Under the pieces are notes generated by a model. It saw nothing but the letters and a program-made list of their open reading frames with translations, did not search any database and had not been told where the DNA came from. Made by a program: the position numbers and the translations under genes. Shown in pieces: positions 30,845 through 38,505 of a DNA stretch of 48,093 bases. Every line of letters begins with the position of its first letter. Position 1 is the stretch's first letter. This stretch comes from DATJHM01 sp035493895 (GTDB taxonomy: Bacteria > Chloroflexota > Ktedonobacteria > Ktedonobacterales > Ktedonobacteraceae). The stretch lies in assembly GCA_035493895.1 (NCBI GenBank), contig DATJHM010000085.1, forward strand, positions 1 through 48,093, written 5' to 3'.

Positions 30845-32443
30845 TTACCAGCCTGCGGCAATTCCCTCGGCTCGCGGGTCCGATCCTCCCTGCATGACGC
30901 CAGTTGTGGCGTCAAACGCTATTCCTTGCGCATAGCCCATGGTGGTCAACCACTCTTTTCCCTCGTTGATGGTATGCCCCATGCTGCGTAACTGCTCCAG
31001 TGTCTCAGTCGGGAAGCGACCCTCGACGAGCAAGGTCTCTTGCTGCTGATCCTCTCCGTGGATCCAGCGCGGCATTTCGATGGCCTGCTGCATGTTCAGG
31101 CCAAAACGCGCCAGGGCGGTGTAGACTTGCAGGTGGGTCTGTGCCTGCCCATCTCCTCCCATGGTGCCGAAAACGATGGCCGGACGCCCGTCGCGCAATG
31201 CCATTGAGGGGATGAGCGTATGCAGTGTTCGCTTGGACGGGGCCAGGGCGTTGGCGGCGGCTGGGTTGAGCGAGAAGTAGGCTCCTCGGTTCTGCAAGAC
31301 GATGCCGGTATCATCCACAACGACGCCACTGCCAAATCCCATGTAGTTGCTCTGGATGAGCGAGACGACGTTCCCTTCACTATCGGCACTGCACATGTAG
31401 ACGGTGTCTCCTGTGAAGCTGCCTGGCGCTATGGACGCCTGCGCTCTCTGTGGATCGATCAGGGCGCTCCGTTGGGCCAGATATTCGGCTGTGATCATCT
31501 CTTCTGGCTTTATCCGCATGTGCGTGGGATCGGTCAGGTAGGCCGCCCGATCGGCAAATGCCAGCTTCTTGGCTTCCACGGCCAGATGAATCGTTTCAGG
31601 GGCCAGCGGACTCTCCCCCAATTTCCATCGATCCAGCATACCCAACATTTGTAATGCCGTGACGCCCTGTGTGTTCGGTGGCAGCTCGTAGATGTCCAGA
31701 CCGGCAAATGGGACGCTGAGCGGTGTGACCCAGTCGCTGTGGTGTGCCGCCAGATCTTCCCGCGTGATCAATCCCCCTTCGCACGCGAAAAAGTCCGCTA
31801 TCTGCTGGGATACTTCGCCCTCGTAGAAGGTTCGCGCCCCTTCTTTCGCGATGGCACGATAGGTACGCGCCAGCGTGGGAAAACGCATGATCGCACCAAC
31901 TTCTGGCACCTCTCCATCCGGCAGGAAATGCCTGTGCCACGATCCATGCACGCCTGGTGTCTTGCTTGCGAGGGTCAGCGCGTGCTGTAGCTGCGGCCCT
32001 ACTGCGAACCCCTCATCCGCATACGAGATTGCCGCTGCCAGCGATCTCGCTAAGCCCATGCGCCCAAAACGCTGCGCTGCCATCTCCCAACCATCTGCAC
32101 AACCCGGAATGGTGACGGTGTGAATGCCCCTCACTGGCATGCTCGTATAACCCAACTCTCGATAGCGTTCAATGCTGGCTGCGCTGGCTGAACGTCCACT
32201 CCCGTTCAATCCATACAATTTTCCGCTCTTGGCATCATAGATAATCATGAATGTGTCGCCGCCCAGACCACACACGAACGGGTAGACAACCTGGAGCATG
32301 GCGCTGGCGGCTATCGCTGCATCTACGGCATTGCCCCCCGCTTTGAGGAGATCCAGTCCTGCTTCGGCGGCCAGATAGTGCGGCGCTGCCACAATCCCAT
32401 GTCGGGCTAATGTGGTTGGCCGATGCTGGGGAAATACTGCCAT
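30845..32443 (-). CDS. ggt: gamma-glutamyltransferase family protein
   Basis: The start is placed at ATG 32443 (MAVFPQHRP); an upstream TTG at 32479 has no ribosome site. The 532-residue Ntn-hydrolase has LDLLKAGGNAVDAAIAA, the GGDTFMIIYD region, PNTQGVTALQMLG, and the autocleavage region GDTVYMCSADSEGNVVSL, where the Thr becomes the N-terminal nucleophile of the small subunit. Next come IQSNYMGFGSG, NRGAYFSLNP and GTMGGDGQAQTHLQV. No signal peptide is visible, unlike secreted GGTs, which fits the cytosolic or YwrD-like group. It cleaves gamma-glutamyl bonds of glutathione or other peptides. Confidence 0.9.
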   Translation of the reverse strand: MAVFPQHRPTTLARHGIVAAPHYLAAEAGLDLLKAGGNAVDAAIAASAMLQVVYPFVCGLGGDTFMIIYDAKSGKLYGLNGSGRSASAASIERYRELGYTSMPVRGIHTVTIPGCADGWEMAAQRFGRMGLARSLAAAISYADEGFAVGPQLQHALTLASKTPGVHGSWHRHFLPDGEVPEVGAIMRFPTLARTYRAIAKEGARTFYEGEVSQQIADFFACEGGLITREDLAAHHSDWVTPLSVPFAGLDIYELPPNTQGVTALQMLGMLDRWKLGESPLAPETIHLAVEAKKLAFADRAAYLTDPTHMRIKPEEMITAEYLAQRSALIDPQRAQASIAPGSFTGDTVYMCSADSEGNVVSLIQSNYMGFGSGVVVDDTGIVLQNRGAYFSLNPAAANALAPSKRTLHTLIPSMALRDGRPAIVFGTMGGDGQAQTHLQVYTALARFGLNMQQAIEMPRWIHGEDQQQETLLVEGRFPTETLEQLRSMGHTINEGKEWLTTMGYAQGIAFDATTGVMQGGSDPRAEGIAAGW

Positions 32444-32630
32444 CCCTGTCTCTCTTTCTTTGCCTATAAAAATATACAACTCTCTTCTATGAGTATAACA
32501 TCTCAGGCCGCCTGTAAAGACAGTATTTTTTCCTCACCATCCTCGTAGAGGCGCTGCTTGTCTGCGCCCAATACGCATCAACCTAAGGGCCGATCCGCGT
32601 CCCCCCCGGCCATAGTCCCCCAAAGGCAGA

Positions 32631-32657
32631 GGTAGGGATCGGGCTTCATGCCGATCC
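32631..32657 (+). repeat. REP-like palindrome, compensated stem
   Basis: GGTAGGGATC..: GGATCGG (32636-32642) pairs with CCGATCC (32651-32657) around GCTTCATG. Compared with the copy at 4085, both sides of the stem changed (GGACCGG/CCGGTCC to GGATCGG/CCGATCC), so pairing is kept. Confidence 0.8.
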
Positions 32658-32751
32658 GCGTCCCCCCCGGCTTCATGCCGATCCGCGTCCCCCCCGGCTT
32701 CATGCCGATCCGCGTCCCCCCCGGCTTCATGCCGATCCGCGTCCCCCCCGG
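32644..32751 (+). repeat. four perfect 27-bp tandem repeats
   Basis: The unit starts CTTCATGCCGATCCGCGTCC and ends in C5GG. Units are 32644-32670, 32671-32697, 32698-32724 and 32725-32751, all identical. The unit is the 3' arm and tail of the REP element, so the array grew out of one REP copy. Being a multiple of 3, it creates long false ORFs on the minus strand. Confidence 0.9.
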
Positions 32752-32957
32752 CCATCTCGAATACCTCATCCTTTCTTCACTTCATGCATATTAGGTGCCA
32801 CTTGTCTGCCTTTGGCAACCAAACGCAATCCCAGCGATAACCCGGTGAAATACCTCACGCATAAAGTATTATCTTCCTCATAGTATTTTCGATTAAATAC
32901 CTCTATACTCTGAGAAGAAAAGAAAAGTATTTATCATACACGAGGAGGTACCTGCGC

Positions 32958-33545
32958 ATGAGTTACTACCCGCCGCAAGAGCCACAACGCCAACAATCGC
33001 AAGATCCTTATCCCCCCTATAATCCCTACGATCCTCAATACTCTCAATCTACCTTCGTATCACAGCCATCCTATACCAACAACCAGCCCGGCGGCCCGCA
33101 AGGAAAGGTCATGCCGGGCCACAATAAAACGGCCGCCGCCCAACTGTGGCGTACTCTCCTCCAGTTCTTTGGCAAGCGTGGACTGCTAGCGGTGGGCGGT
33201 GCTCTACTGGCCGTCATCGCATTTTTTCTACCCTATTATAGTAGCTACTCTGCCTACTTCCTCGCATCCCAGACGCTGGATGACAAATGGTGGCTGGAAC
33301 TGGCACTGGCCGCCTTTCCCCTGGCTATTCTGCTCGCGCTACGAACCATCCCTCGTGTGAAACTTCAGAGGCGTCGCTGGTCTCTGCTCGTGCTGGGTAG
33401 CGGTGTGCTCGGGCTTCTGCTCAATTACTGGTTTATGGATATGACGATCGGCACCGGCTATTGGCGCTTTGGTACATGGGCCTACTTTGTCGGCATGGCC
33501 CTGGTGGCTCTTGCCGGGCTCTTATTGTCCCTCACCAAAGAATAA
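32958..33545 (+). CDS. four-helix membrane protein with Pro/Gln/Tyr-rich N-terminus
   Basis: A 195-residue protein, ATG after GAGGAGGTACCTGCGC. Residues 1-55 are a disordered Pro/Tyr/Gln-rich tail (PPYNPYDPQYSQS), a style also seen in the protease at 11752. Four hydrophobic helices follow at about 75-92, 112-128, 141-158 and 172-191, with short charged loops (RVKLQRRR). No family is recognised. It is monocistronic, between two repeat-rich regions. Confidence 0.7.
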   Translation: MSYYPPQEPQRQQSQDPYPPYNPYDPQYSQSTFVSQPSYTNNQPGGPQGKVMPGHNKTAAAQLWRTLLQFFGKRGLLAVGGALLAVIAFFLPYYSSYSAYFLASQTLDDKWWLELALAAFPLAILLALRTIPRVKLQRRRWSLLVLGSGVLGLLLNYWFMDMTIGTGYWRFGTWAYFVGMALVALAGLLLSLTKE

Positions 33546-33586
33546 ACGCAACGCTCCTATGGACGATTTCTCCATCGTTTGCTACC

Positions 33587-33710
33587 GGACCGGCATAAAG
33601 GCCGGTCCCTACCTGTAATGTTTCTTTACGTGCGGGAATGCCGGTCCGGTGGCGGATCACTGCCTCTCGTGCCTTTTTGTACAGGTAGGGACCGGGCTTT
33701 ATGCCGGTCC
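33587..33710. repeat. inverted REP pair (REPIN-like)
   Basis: 33587-33617 and 33680-33710 are reverse complements over 31 bp with one mismatch. Each arm contains the hairpin GGACCGG..CCGGTCC and the word GGTAGGGACC. Between them is another GGAATGCCGGTCCGGTGG segment. The tail GCATTCCCCCCCCCGGCC follows the second arm. Same layout as 9447-9580. Confidence 0.85.
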
Positions 33711-34087
33711 GCATTCCCCCCCCCGGCCATTTCCCCTTCGCTTCCCACACATCTCCTCATCCTTTTCTCTCTCCCTGCAAATATATGCACAATCAACATG
33801 TACAAATATCACACTTGACAGTGTATAATGTATCATTATATTGTAGGTAGCAAGCATATTGTGTAACATCGTATTTTTGTTTTCCGTCAGGAGAGATATT
33901 CTCGGTGCCGTATTTCTCCATCCATGTTGCATTCTATGCGGCTTGACCTTACTCCCTCGCTTGTTTATATATTTGTATGTTTGACTTGTAGCGTGCATAC
34001 GGATTACACCCTGCTGTAAGCGTAATTGCCGCGAAGCTCATTTCCAGAATATATAAACTGGATGTTCATTCCAGGAGGATTGACCAC
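33711..34087. other. upstream region of the peptide ABC operon
   Basis: About 375 bp without a gene. It holds the REP tail, then the AT-rich promoter region described at 33815-33842 and a 240-nt leader before the AGGAGG ribosome site of the binding-protein gene. Confidence 0.45.
33815..33842 (+). promoter_or_regulatory. promoter with embedded palindrome, peptide ABC operon
   Basis: TTGACA (33815-33820), 16-bp spacer, TATATT (33837-33842). A perfect palindrome TATAATG-TAT-CATTATA (33824-33840) fills the spacer and overlaps the -10, a good place for a repressor. The leader to the start codon is about 240 nt. Confidence 0.55.
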
Positions 34088-35680
34088 ATGATGATCCATG
34101 CCTCTTTTCCCTCTGTGAGACACAGCCGGTACTCACGCGTCCTTGCCGTCCCGCTTCTTCTCGTTCTCTCTCTCTTCATACTGGCCGCCTGCGGCGGAAC
34201 CAGTACGCCGAGTTCCCAGACTTCAACTTCTGGGGGCAATCTCAATGTCGGCCTAAACTCGGATGTTGTCACGCTTGATCCCTTGAAGTCCAGCGCTCTC
34301 TACGATCGCCAGGTGATGCTGAATATTTATGATACGCTGGTCAGGGTAGATCAACATAATGAGATTCAACCTGATCTGGCTACCTCCTGGTCCTATACTT
34401 CCCCGACCGAACTGGTCTTTACGCTCCGTACCGATGTGACTTTCCAGGATGGCACTCCCTTCAATGCCGACGCCGTCGTTTTCAATATCAATCGCATTCT
34501 CACGACTCCTTCCTCCCCTCGCTTTAGCGAGCTATCCAGTGTAAAATCTGTCCAGTCGGTCGATGCGAGCCATGTCCAGTTCACGCTCAAGTCTCCGTTC
34601 TCTCCCTTGCTCGCTACTCTCTCGGATCGCGCCGGTATGATTCTCTCTCCTACTGCTATTAAGAAGCTTGGCGCAAATCTGGCAAATGCCCCGGTCAACG
34701 CTGGCAGTGGCCCTTTTGCGTTCAGTGATTGGGTCAAAGGCGATCATCTTCTGCTCAAGAAAAATCCCCACTACTGGCAAAAGGATGCTCAGGGCCACTC
34801 TTTACCCTATCTCGATTCTGTCCGCTATAAGCCGATTACTGACAGCAATACGGAGTTCTCGAATTTGCAGACCGGGACGATTCAGGTCGCCGATGCCATC
34901 GCTCCTACTGATGTCACAACGGCGCAATCTTCTCCGAATCTGGTCTATAAACAAATTCCTGGCCTGAGCTTCTATGGCTTTGAACTGAATACGAAAGCTG
35001 CTCCTTTCGATAATCCTGATGTACGCAGAGCCGTTGAATGGGCGGTGAATCGGCAGGAGATTGTGACGAATGCGCTGAAAGATACTGGCGTCGTTGCTCA
35101 GGGTCCTATTGCTCCCAGCAGCTGGGCCTTTAATAGCAGCTTCGCACCCTATTCGTACAATGTTAGCAATGCCAAAGCTGCTCTTGCTAAAGCTGGCAAA
35201 TCTAATCTCTCTTTTACGATGTTGGTTGCCAGTGGCTCTCCTCTTGGCCTGCAAGTCGCTCAGTTTATCCAATCTGAACTGCAACCCGCTGGCATTACTA
35301 TGGCGATTAAACAGGAAACGTTTGCGACGCTGCTCAGCGATACGATCGCTTTTCATTTCCAGGCGTCTTTCCTTGGCTGGAGCGGTCGTCCCGATCCGGA
35401 TGGAAATATCTATTCCTATTTTCATACGGGCGGCGGCAATAACGATATGCAGTACTCCAATCCACAGGTCGATACGCTGCTCGATGCTGCTCGCACTTCC
35501 AGCGATCAGGCGACGCGTACTACTGATTATCGCCAGGCTGAGCAGATGATTATGCAAGATGCTCCCTATGTGTTTATCTACCACGGCATCTCTATTCAGG
35601 CTGCAACGACGAATGTCAAAAATTTTACGCTGCTGCCAACGGGTATGCTCATCTTTACGAATGTTTCTCTGGCTTCCTGA
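34088..35680 (+). CDS. ABC transporter substrate-binding lipoprotein, peptide/nickel family (SBP_bac_5)
   Basis: A 530-residue protein, ATG after CAGGAGGATTGACCAC. The signal peptide ends in lipobox LAAC (C35), so it is a lipoprotein on the outer face. Family 5 marks are NLNVGLNSDVVTLDPLKSSA, YDTLVRVD, PDLATSWSYTSPTELVFTLR, TFQDGTPFNADAVVFNINR, VKGDHLLLKKNPHYW and NTKAAPFDNPDVRRAVEWAV. It would bind oligopeptides or similar solutes and deliver them to the two permeases downstream. No ATP-binding gene follows in this locus. Confidence 0.93.
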   Translation: MMIHASFPSVRHSRYSRVLAVPLLLVLSLFILAACGGTSTPSSQTSTSGGNLNVGLNSDVVTLDPLKSSALYDRQVMLNIYDTLVRVDQHNEIQPDLATSWSYTSPTELVFTLRTDVTFQDGTPFNADAVVFNINRILTTPSSPRFSELSSVKSVQSVDASHVQFTLKSPFSPLLATLSDRAGMILSPTAIKKLGANLANAPVNAGSGPFAFSDWVKGDHLLLKKNPHYWQKDAQGHSLPYLDSVRYKPITDSNTEFSNLQTGTIQVADAIAPTDVTTAQSSPNLVYKQIPGLSFYGFELNTKAAPFDNPDVRRAVEWAVNRQEIVTNALKDTGVVAQGPIAPSSWAFNSSFAPYSYNVSNAKAALAKAGKSNLSFTMLVASGSPLGLQVAQFIQSELQPAGITMAIKQETFATLLSDTIAFHFQASFLGWSGRPDPDGNIYSYFHTGGGNNDMQYSNPQVDTLLDAARTSSDQATRTTDYRQAEQMIMQDAPYVFIYHGISIQAATTNVKNFTLLPTGMLIFTNVSLAS

Positions 35681-35841
35681 TCCTTCTTCGCTTTCAGATG
35701 CGCATCTCGCTACGAGCGCGGCGCTCCTGAATGTGATGAAGAACGACATGTGGTGATTGTTGTTTCTCAGGCTGGACAGGTTGCGGGCCATCAGTGTTCT
35801 CTGTTGTGCTCACAATCTGTCCTTTCTAGAAGGATACTGTT

Positions 35842-36789
35842 GTGGCACGCTATATTGTTCGACGCTTGCTTTTTATGCTGCCGGTCGCTCTTGTGGTCAG
35901 TTTCCTGGTTTTTATGACGATTCATCTCGTCCCCGGTGATCCTGCCCTTGTTCTGCTCGGCGAGGAGGCCACTCCGCAAACGGTGGCTGCCCTTCACAAA
36001 CAACTCGGTCTGGATCAACCTCTCCCTGTCCAGTATGGCCTCTGGCTCTGGCACACTCTCCATGGGGATATGGGCCAATCTATCCAGCTTCAGCAACCAG
36101 TACTGCAAGCGATTATCCAGCGCCTTCCTGTCAGTCTGGAGCTTGGCATCGCCGCTCTTCTTCTCTCTCTCTTGCTCGCTCTCCCGCTGGGCGTCTATTC
36201 TGCCACTCATCGCAATAGCTGGCTCGATTGGCTGGTCTCTCTCTCGACTCTGCTCGGCACTGCGATCCCGAGCTTTGTGCTGGGTCTGGTTCTTCTGCTC
36301 TTTTTTGCAGTTCAATTGCGCGTCTTCCCTCCAGGCGGCTATGTTCCTCTGGCTGATGATCCTTTCAATAATCTACGCGATCTTGTCTTGCCTGTGGTAA
36401 CGCTGGCCGCAAGCTCGGTGGCGGTCAATCTCCGCCAGGTCCGCGCCAGTATGATTGAGGTGCTCAATCAGGATTACGTCCGTACTGCACGCGCAAAAGG
36501 TCTGAAGGAACGCCCCGTTCTCTATCTGCACGCTTTACGTAACGCTCTTATTCCGCTGCTGACGATTGTTGGCCTACAGGCGGGCGCGATCCTGGCCGGG
36601 ACGTTTATTATTGAGACGATTTTCCTCTGGCCCGGGGTCGGTCAATTGACGATTACCAGTATTCTCTCTAAAGACTATCCGGTGGTTCAGGGCGTGGTCC
36701 TCTATTCGGCCTTCGCCTATATGCTTGTTAATCTTCTGGTCGATGTCTGTTATGTCATGCTCGATCCTCGTATACGCCTGGATGGCTGA
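35842..36789 (+). CDS. ABC transporter permease, DppB/OppB family
   Basis: A 315-residue protein starting at GTG 35842, eight bases after AGAAGGA. Six helices are predicted. The N-terminus MARYIVRRLLFMLPVALVVSFLVF, the HLVPGDPALVLLG segment, FVLGLVLLLFFAVQL, and the EAA-type loop VLNQDYVRTARAKGLKERPV are standard for the DppB group. It forms the membrane channel with the next gene, 48 bp downstream. Confidence 0.93.
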   Translation: MARYIVRRLLFMLPVALVVSFLVFMTIHLVPGDPALVLLGEEATPQTVAALHKQLGLDQPLPVQYGLWLWHTLHGDMGQSIQLQQPVLQAIIQRLPVSLELGIAALLLSLLLALPLGVYSATHRNSWLDWLVSLSTLLGTAIPSFVLGLVLLLFFAVQLRVFPPGGYVPLADDPFNNLRDLVLPVVTLAASSVAVNLRQVRASMIEVLNQDYVRTARAKGLKERPVLYLHALRNALIPLLTIVGLQAGAILAGTFIIETIFLWPGVGQLTITSILSKDYPVVQGVVLYSAFAYMLVNLLVDVCYVMLDPRIRLDG

Positions 36790-36837
36790 CTTCACTTTCA
36801 ACCCGTTTCTTAACAAGAGAATAAAAAGGGGATTTCA

Positions 36838-37773
36838 ATGGCTGTTCCTACCGATCTGGAGAAAAATATGCAGGCGGATCTCTCTTCGTCTTCTGCAAAA
36901 AAGATACGCCGCTTCGCTCGCCTGCTTGCTGCTTTTCGCCGCGAGCCCCGCTGGTGGTGCTCGATTATCCTGGCGATCTTTGTGCTCGCTGCCATCTTTG
37001 CGCCCGTTCTCAGTCCCTATTCTCCAACGCTGTACCATCCCTCTATCTCGGCACAACCTCCCAGTCTGGCTCATCCTCTCGGCACGGATGATCTGGGACG
37101 CGATCAACTTGCGCGCATTATCTATGGCACGCGCATTTCTCTTTCGGTCGCTCTGATTACGATTGTGCTCGGGGGATTCTTTGGCACTCTTCTGGGGATT
37201 CTCGCCGCTTATTATAAGGGCTGGGTCGATCAGGTGATCAGTATTGTGGTCGATGCGCTCCTGTCGTTCCCTTCTCTGGTTCTGGCTCTGGCAATTGTCA
37301 GTACGTTAGGCCCCAGTATTGTCAATCTTTCGATCGCTCTGGCGGTTGTGCGCATCCCCATCTATGCCCGCATCGCTCGCGGCCAGACGTTACAGGTGGC
37401 TGAACAGGATTATGTCGCGGCGGCGCTCGTCAATGGAACTCCTACCTGGAAGATTTTGTTCCGCCATATTCTTCCCAATATCTTCAGTCCTTTGCTGGTA
37501 CAGGCCGCTATCTCGATCTCGTTTGCGATCCTGGATGAATCGGTGCTCAGCTTCCTGGGCCTGGGCGTGCAACCTCCCACTCCTGAATGGGGCATGATGA
37601 TCAATGAGGCTCAGGTCTATATCAGAAGCGATCCCTGGATGCTGGCTGGTCCGGCTCTGGCGATTGTCATCGTTCTGGTCAGTATGAATCTGCTCAGCGA
37701 TGCCGTACGCGATGCCCTCGATCCGCGCGATATGACGACGGCCAGCGCTCCTCTTCATCAGGAGAATTCCTGA
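36838..37773 (+). CDS. ABC transporter permease, DppC/OppC family
   Basis: A 311-residue protein, ATG after AAAAGGGGATTTCA. It has the DppC N-terminal segment (RREPRWWCSIILAIFVL), HPLGTDDLGRDQLARIIYG, and the EAA loop VAEQDYVAAALVNGTPTWKI, then SFAILDESVLSFLGLG and PEWGMM. It pairs with the DppB-type permease. The next gene is convergent, so the operon ends here with no dppD/dppF-type ATPases. Confidence 0.93.
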   Translation: MAVPTDLEKNMQADLSSSSAKKIRRFARLLAAFRREPRWWCSIILAIFVLAAIFAPVLSPYSPTLYHPSISAQPPSLAHPLGTDDLGRDQLARIIYGTRISLSVALITIVLGGFFGTLLGILAAYYKGWVDQVISIVVDALLSFPSLVLALAIVSTLGPSIVNLSIALAVVRIPIYARIARGQTLQVAEQDYVAAALVNGTPTWKILFRHILPNIFSPLLVQAAISISFAILDESVLSFLGLGVQPPTPEWGMMINEAQVYIRSDPWMLAGPALAIVIVLVSMNLLSDAVRDALDPRDMTTASAPLHQENS

Positions 37774-37794
37774 GCCCGGCACTCTCTTTTCTCT

Positions 37795-38505
37795 TTATTC
37801 TTCGCTTTCAGGATCACTTTCCTGAAAACGATATCCTATGCCTGAGAGGGTATGGAGGAAACGTGGATGGAGTGGATCAGGCTCTATTTTCCTCCGTAAA
37901 TGACTCATATAAACATGCAGGTAATGGGTCTGCTGCGAGGGATCTTTCCCCCATACTTGCCTGAGCAATACTTGCTGCGTCAGGATCTTTCCCCGATTCT
38001 CTATTAAGATCTTGAGCAGGTTGTATTCGGTCGGCGTCAGTTTGATCTCCTGCTCGTTGAGAAAGACGAGCTGCTGGTTCAGGTCGAGCCGCAATGGCCC
38101 TATTGTTATCACTGCTTCTCTCTGCAAGGGCACGTATGCAGCATGGCGCAATGCCACACGCAGCCGCGCCAGTACTTCGTTGATCCCAAATGGCTTGGCT
38201 ATGTAGTCGTCGGCTCCCAGATCCAGGGCGCGCACTTTGTCTCGCTCTTTACTTCTTACGGATAGGACGATGATCGGTGGCAACGGCGATTGGGCCCGTA
38301 TCCGTTTACAGACTTCGAGCCCGCTGATGTCTGGTAGCCCCAGGTCCAGCAGCAGGGCATCGGGCGGCGGCTGCGCTTCCAGTATGGCTAATGCGCTCTC
38401 TCCACTTTCTGCTGTCTGGACTTCATAGCCATGTGTGGTGAGACTGCGCTGAAGCAATCGCACGATCTCTTTTTCGTCTTCAACGACTAAAATACGCTTA
38501 CGCAT
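37795..38505 (-). CDS. response regulator, KdpE/OmpR type
   Basis: A 236-residue protein. The receiver domain (1-120) has ILVVEDEKEIVRLL, phospho-acceptor Asp in DALLLDLGLPDISGLEV and the lysine in DYIAKPFGINEV. The winged helix (about 130-228) has KLTPTEYNLLKILIENRGKI, YLHVYMSHLRRKIEP and LSGIGYRF. The gene overlaps the kinase stop by 8 bp, so the pair is co-translated. Kdp regulators control the K+ pump kdpFABC, which is not seen here; another target, possibly an adjacent transporter, is open. Confidence 0.9.
   Translation of the reverse strand: MRKRILVVEDEKEIVRLLQRSLTTHGYEVQTAESGESALAILEAQPPPDALLLDLGLPDISGLEVCKRIRAQSPLPPIIVLSVRSKERDKVRALDLGADDYIAKPFGINEVLARLRVALRHAAYVPLQREAVITIGPLRLDLNQQLVFLNEQEIKLTPTEYNLLKILIENRGKILTQQVLLRQVWGKDPSQQTHYLHVYMSHLRRKIEPDPLHPRFLHTLSGIGYRFQESDPESEE

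Larger units (their letters stand above)
32444..32957. other. repeat-rich intergenic region
   Basis: About 510 bp. It holds the phrase GTAGAGGCGCTGCTTGTCTGCG (related to 5480), a degraded REP tail at 32588-32620, a full REP hairpin (32636-32657) and four 27-bp tandem units (32644-32751). The ORFs on the minus strand are read-through of the 27-bp repeats and are not genes. The last 180 bp is AT-rich and should carry the promoter of the gene at 32958. Confidence 0.6.

Noticed and set aside
32534..32769. Minus-strand ORFs with perfect 9-residue repeats (GGDADRHEA type)
   Set aside because: They are read-through of the 27-bp DNA repeats and REP elements; no start context and no independent coding signal.
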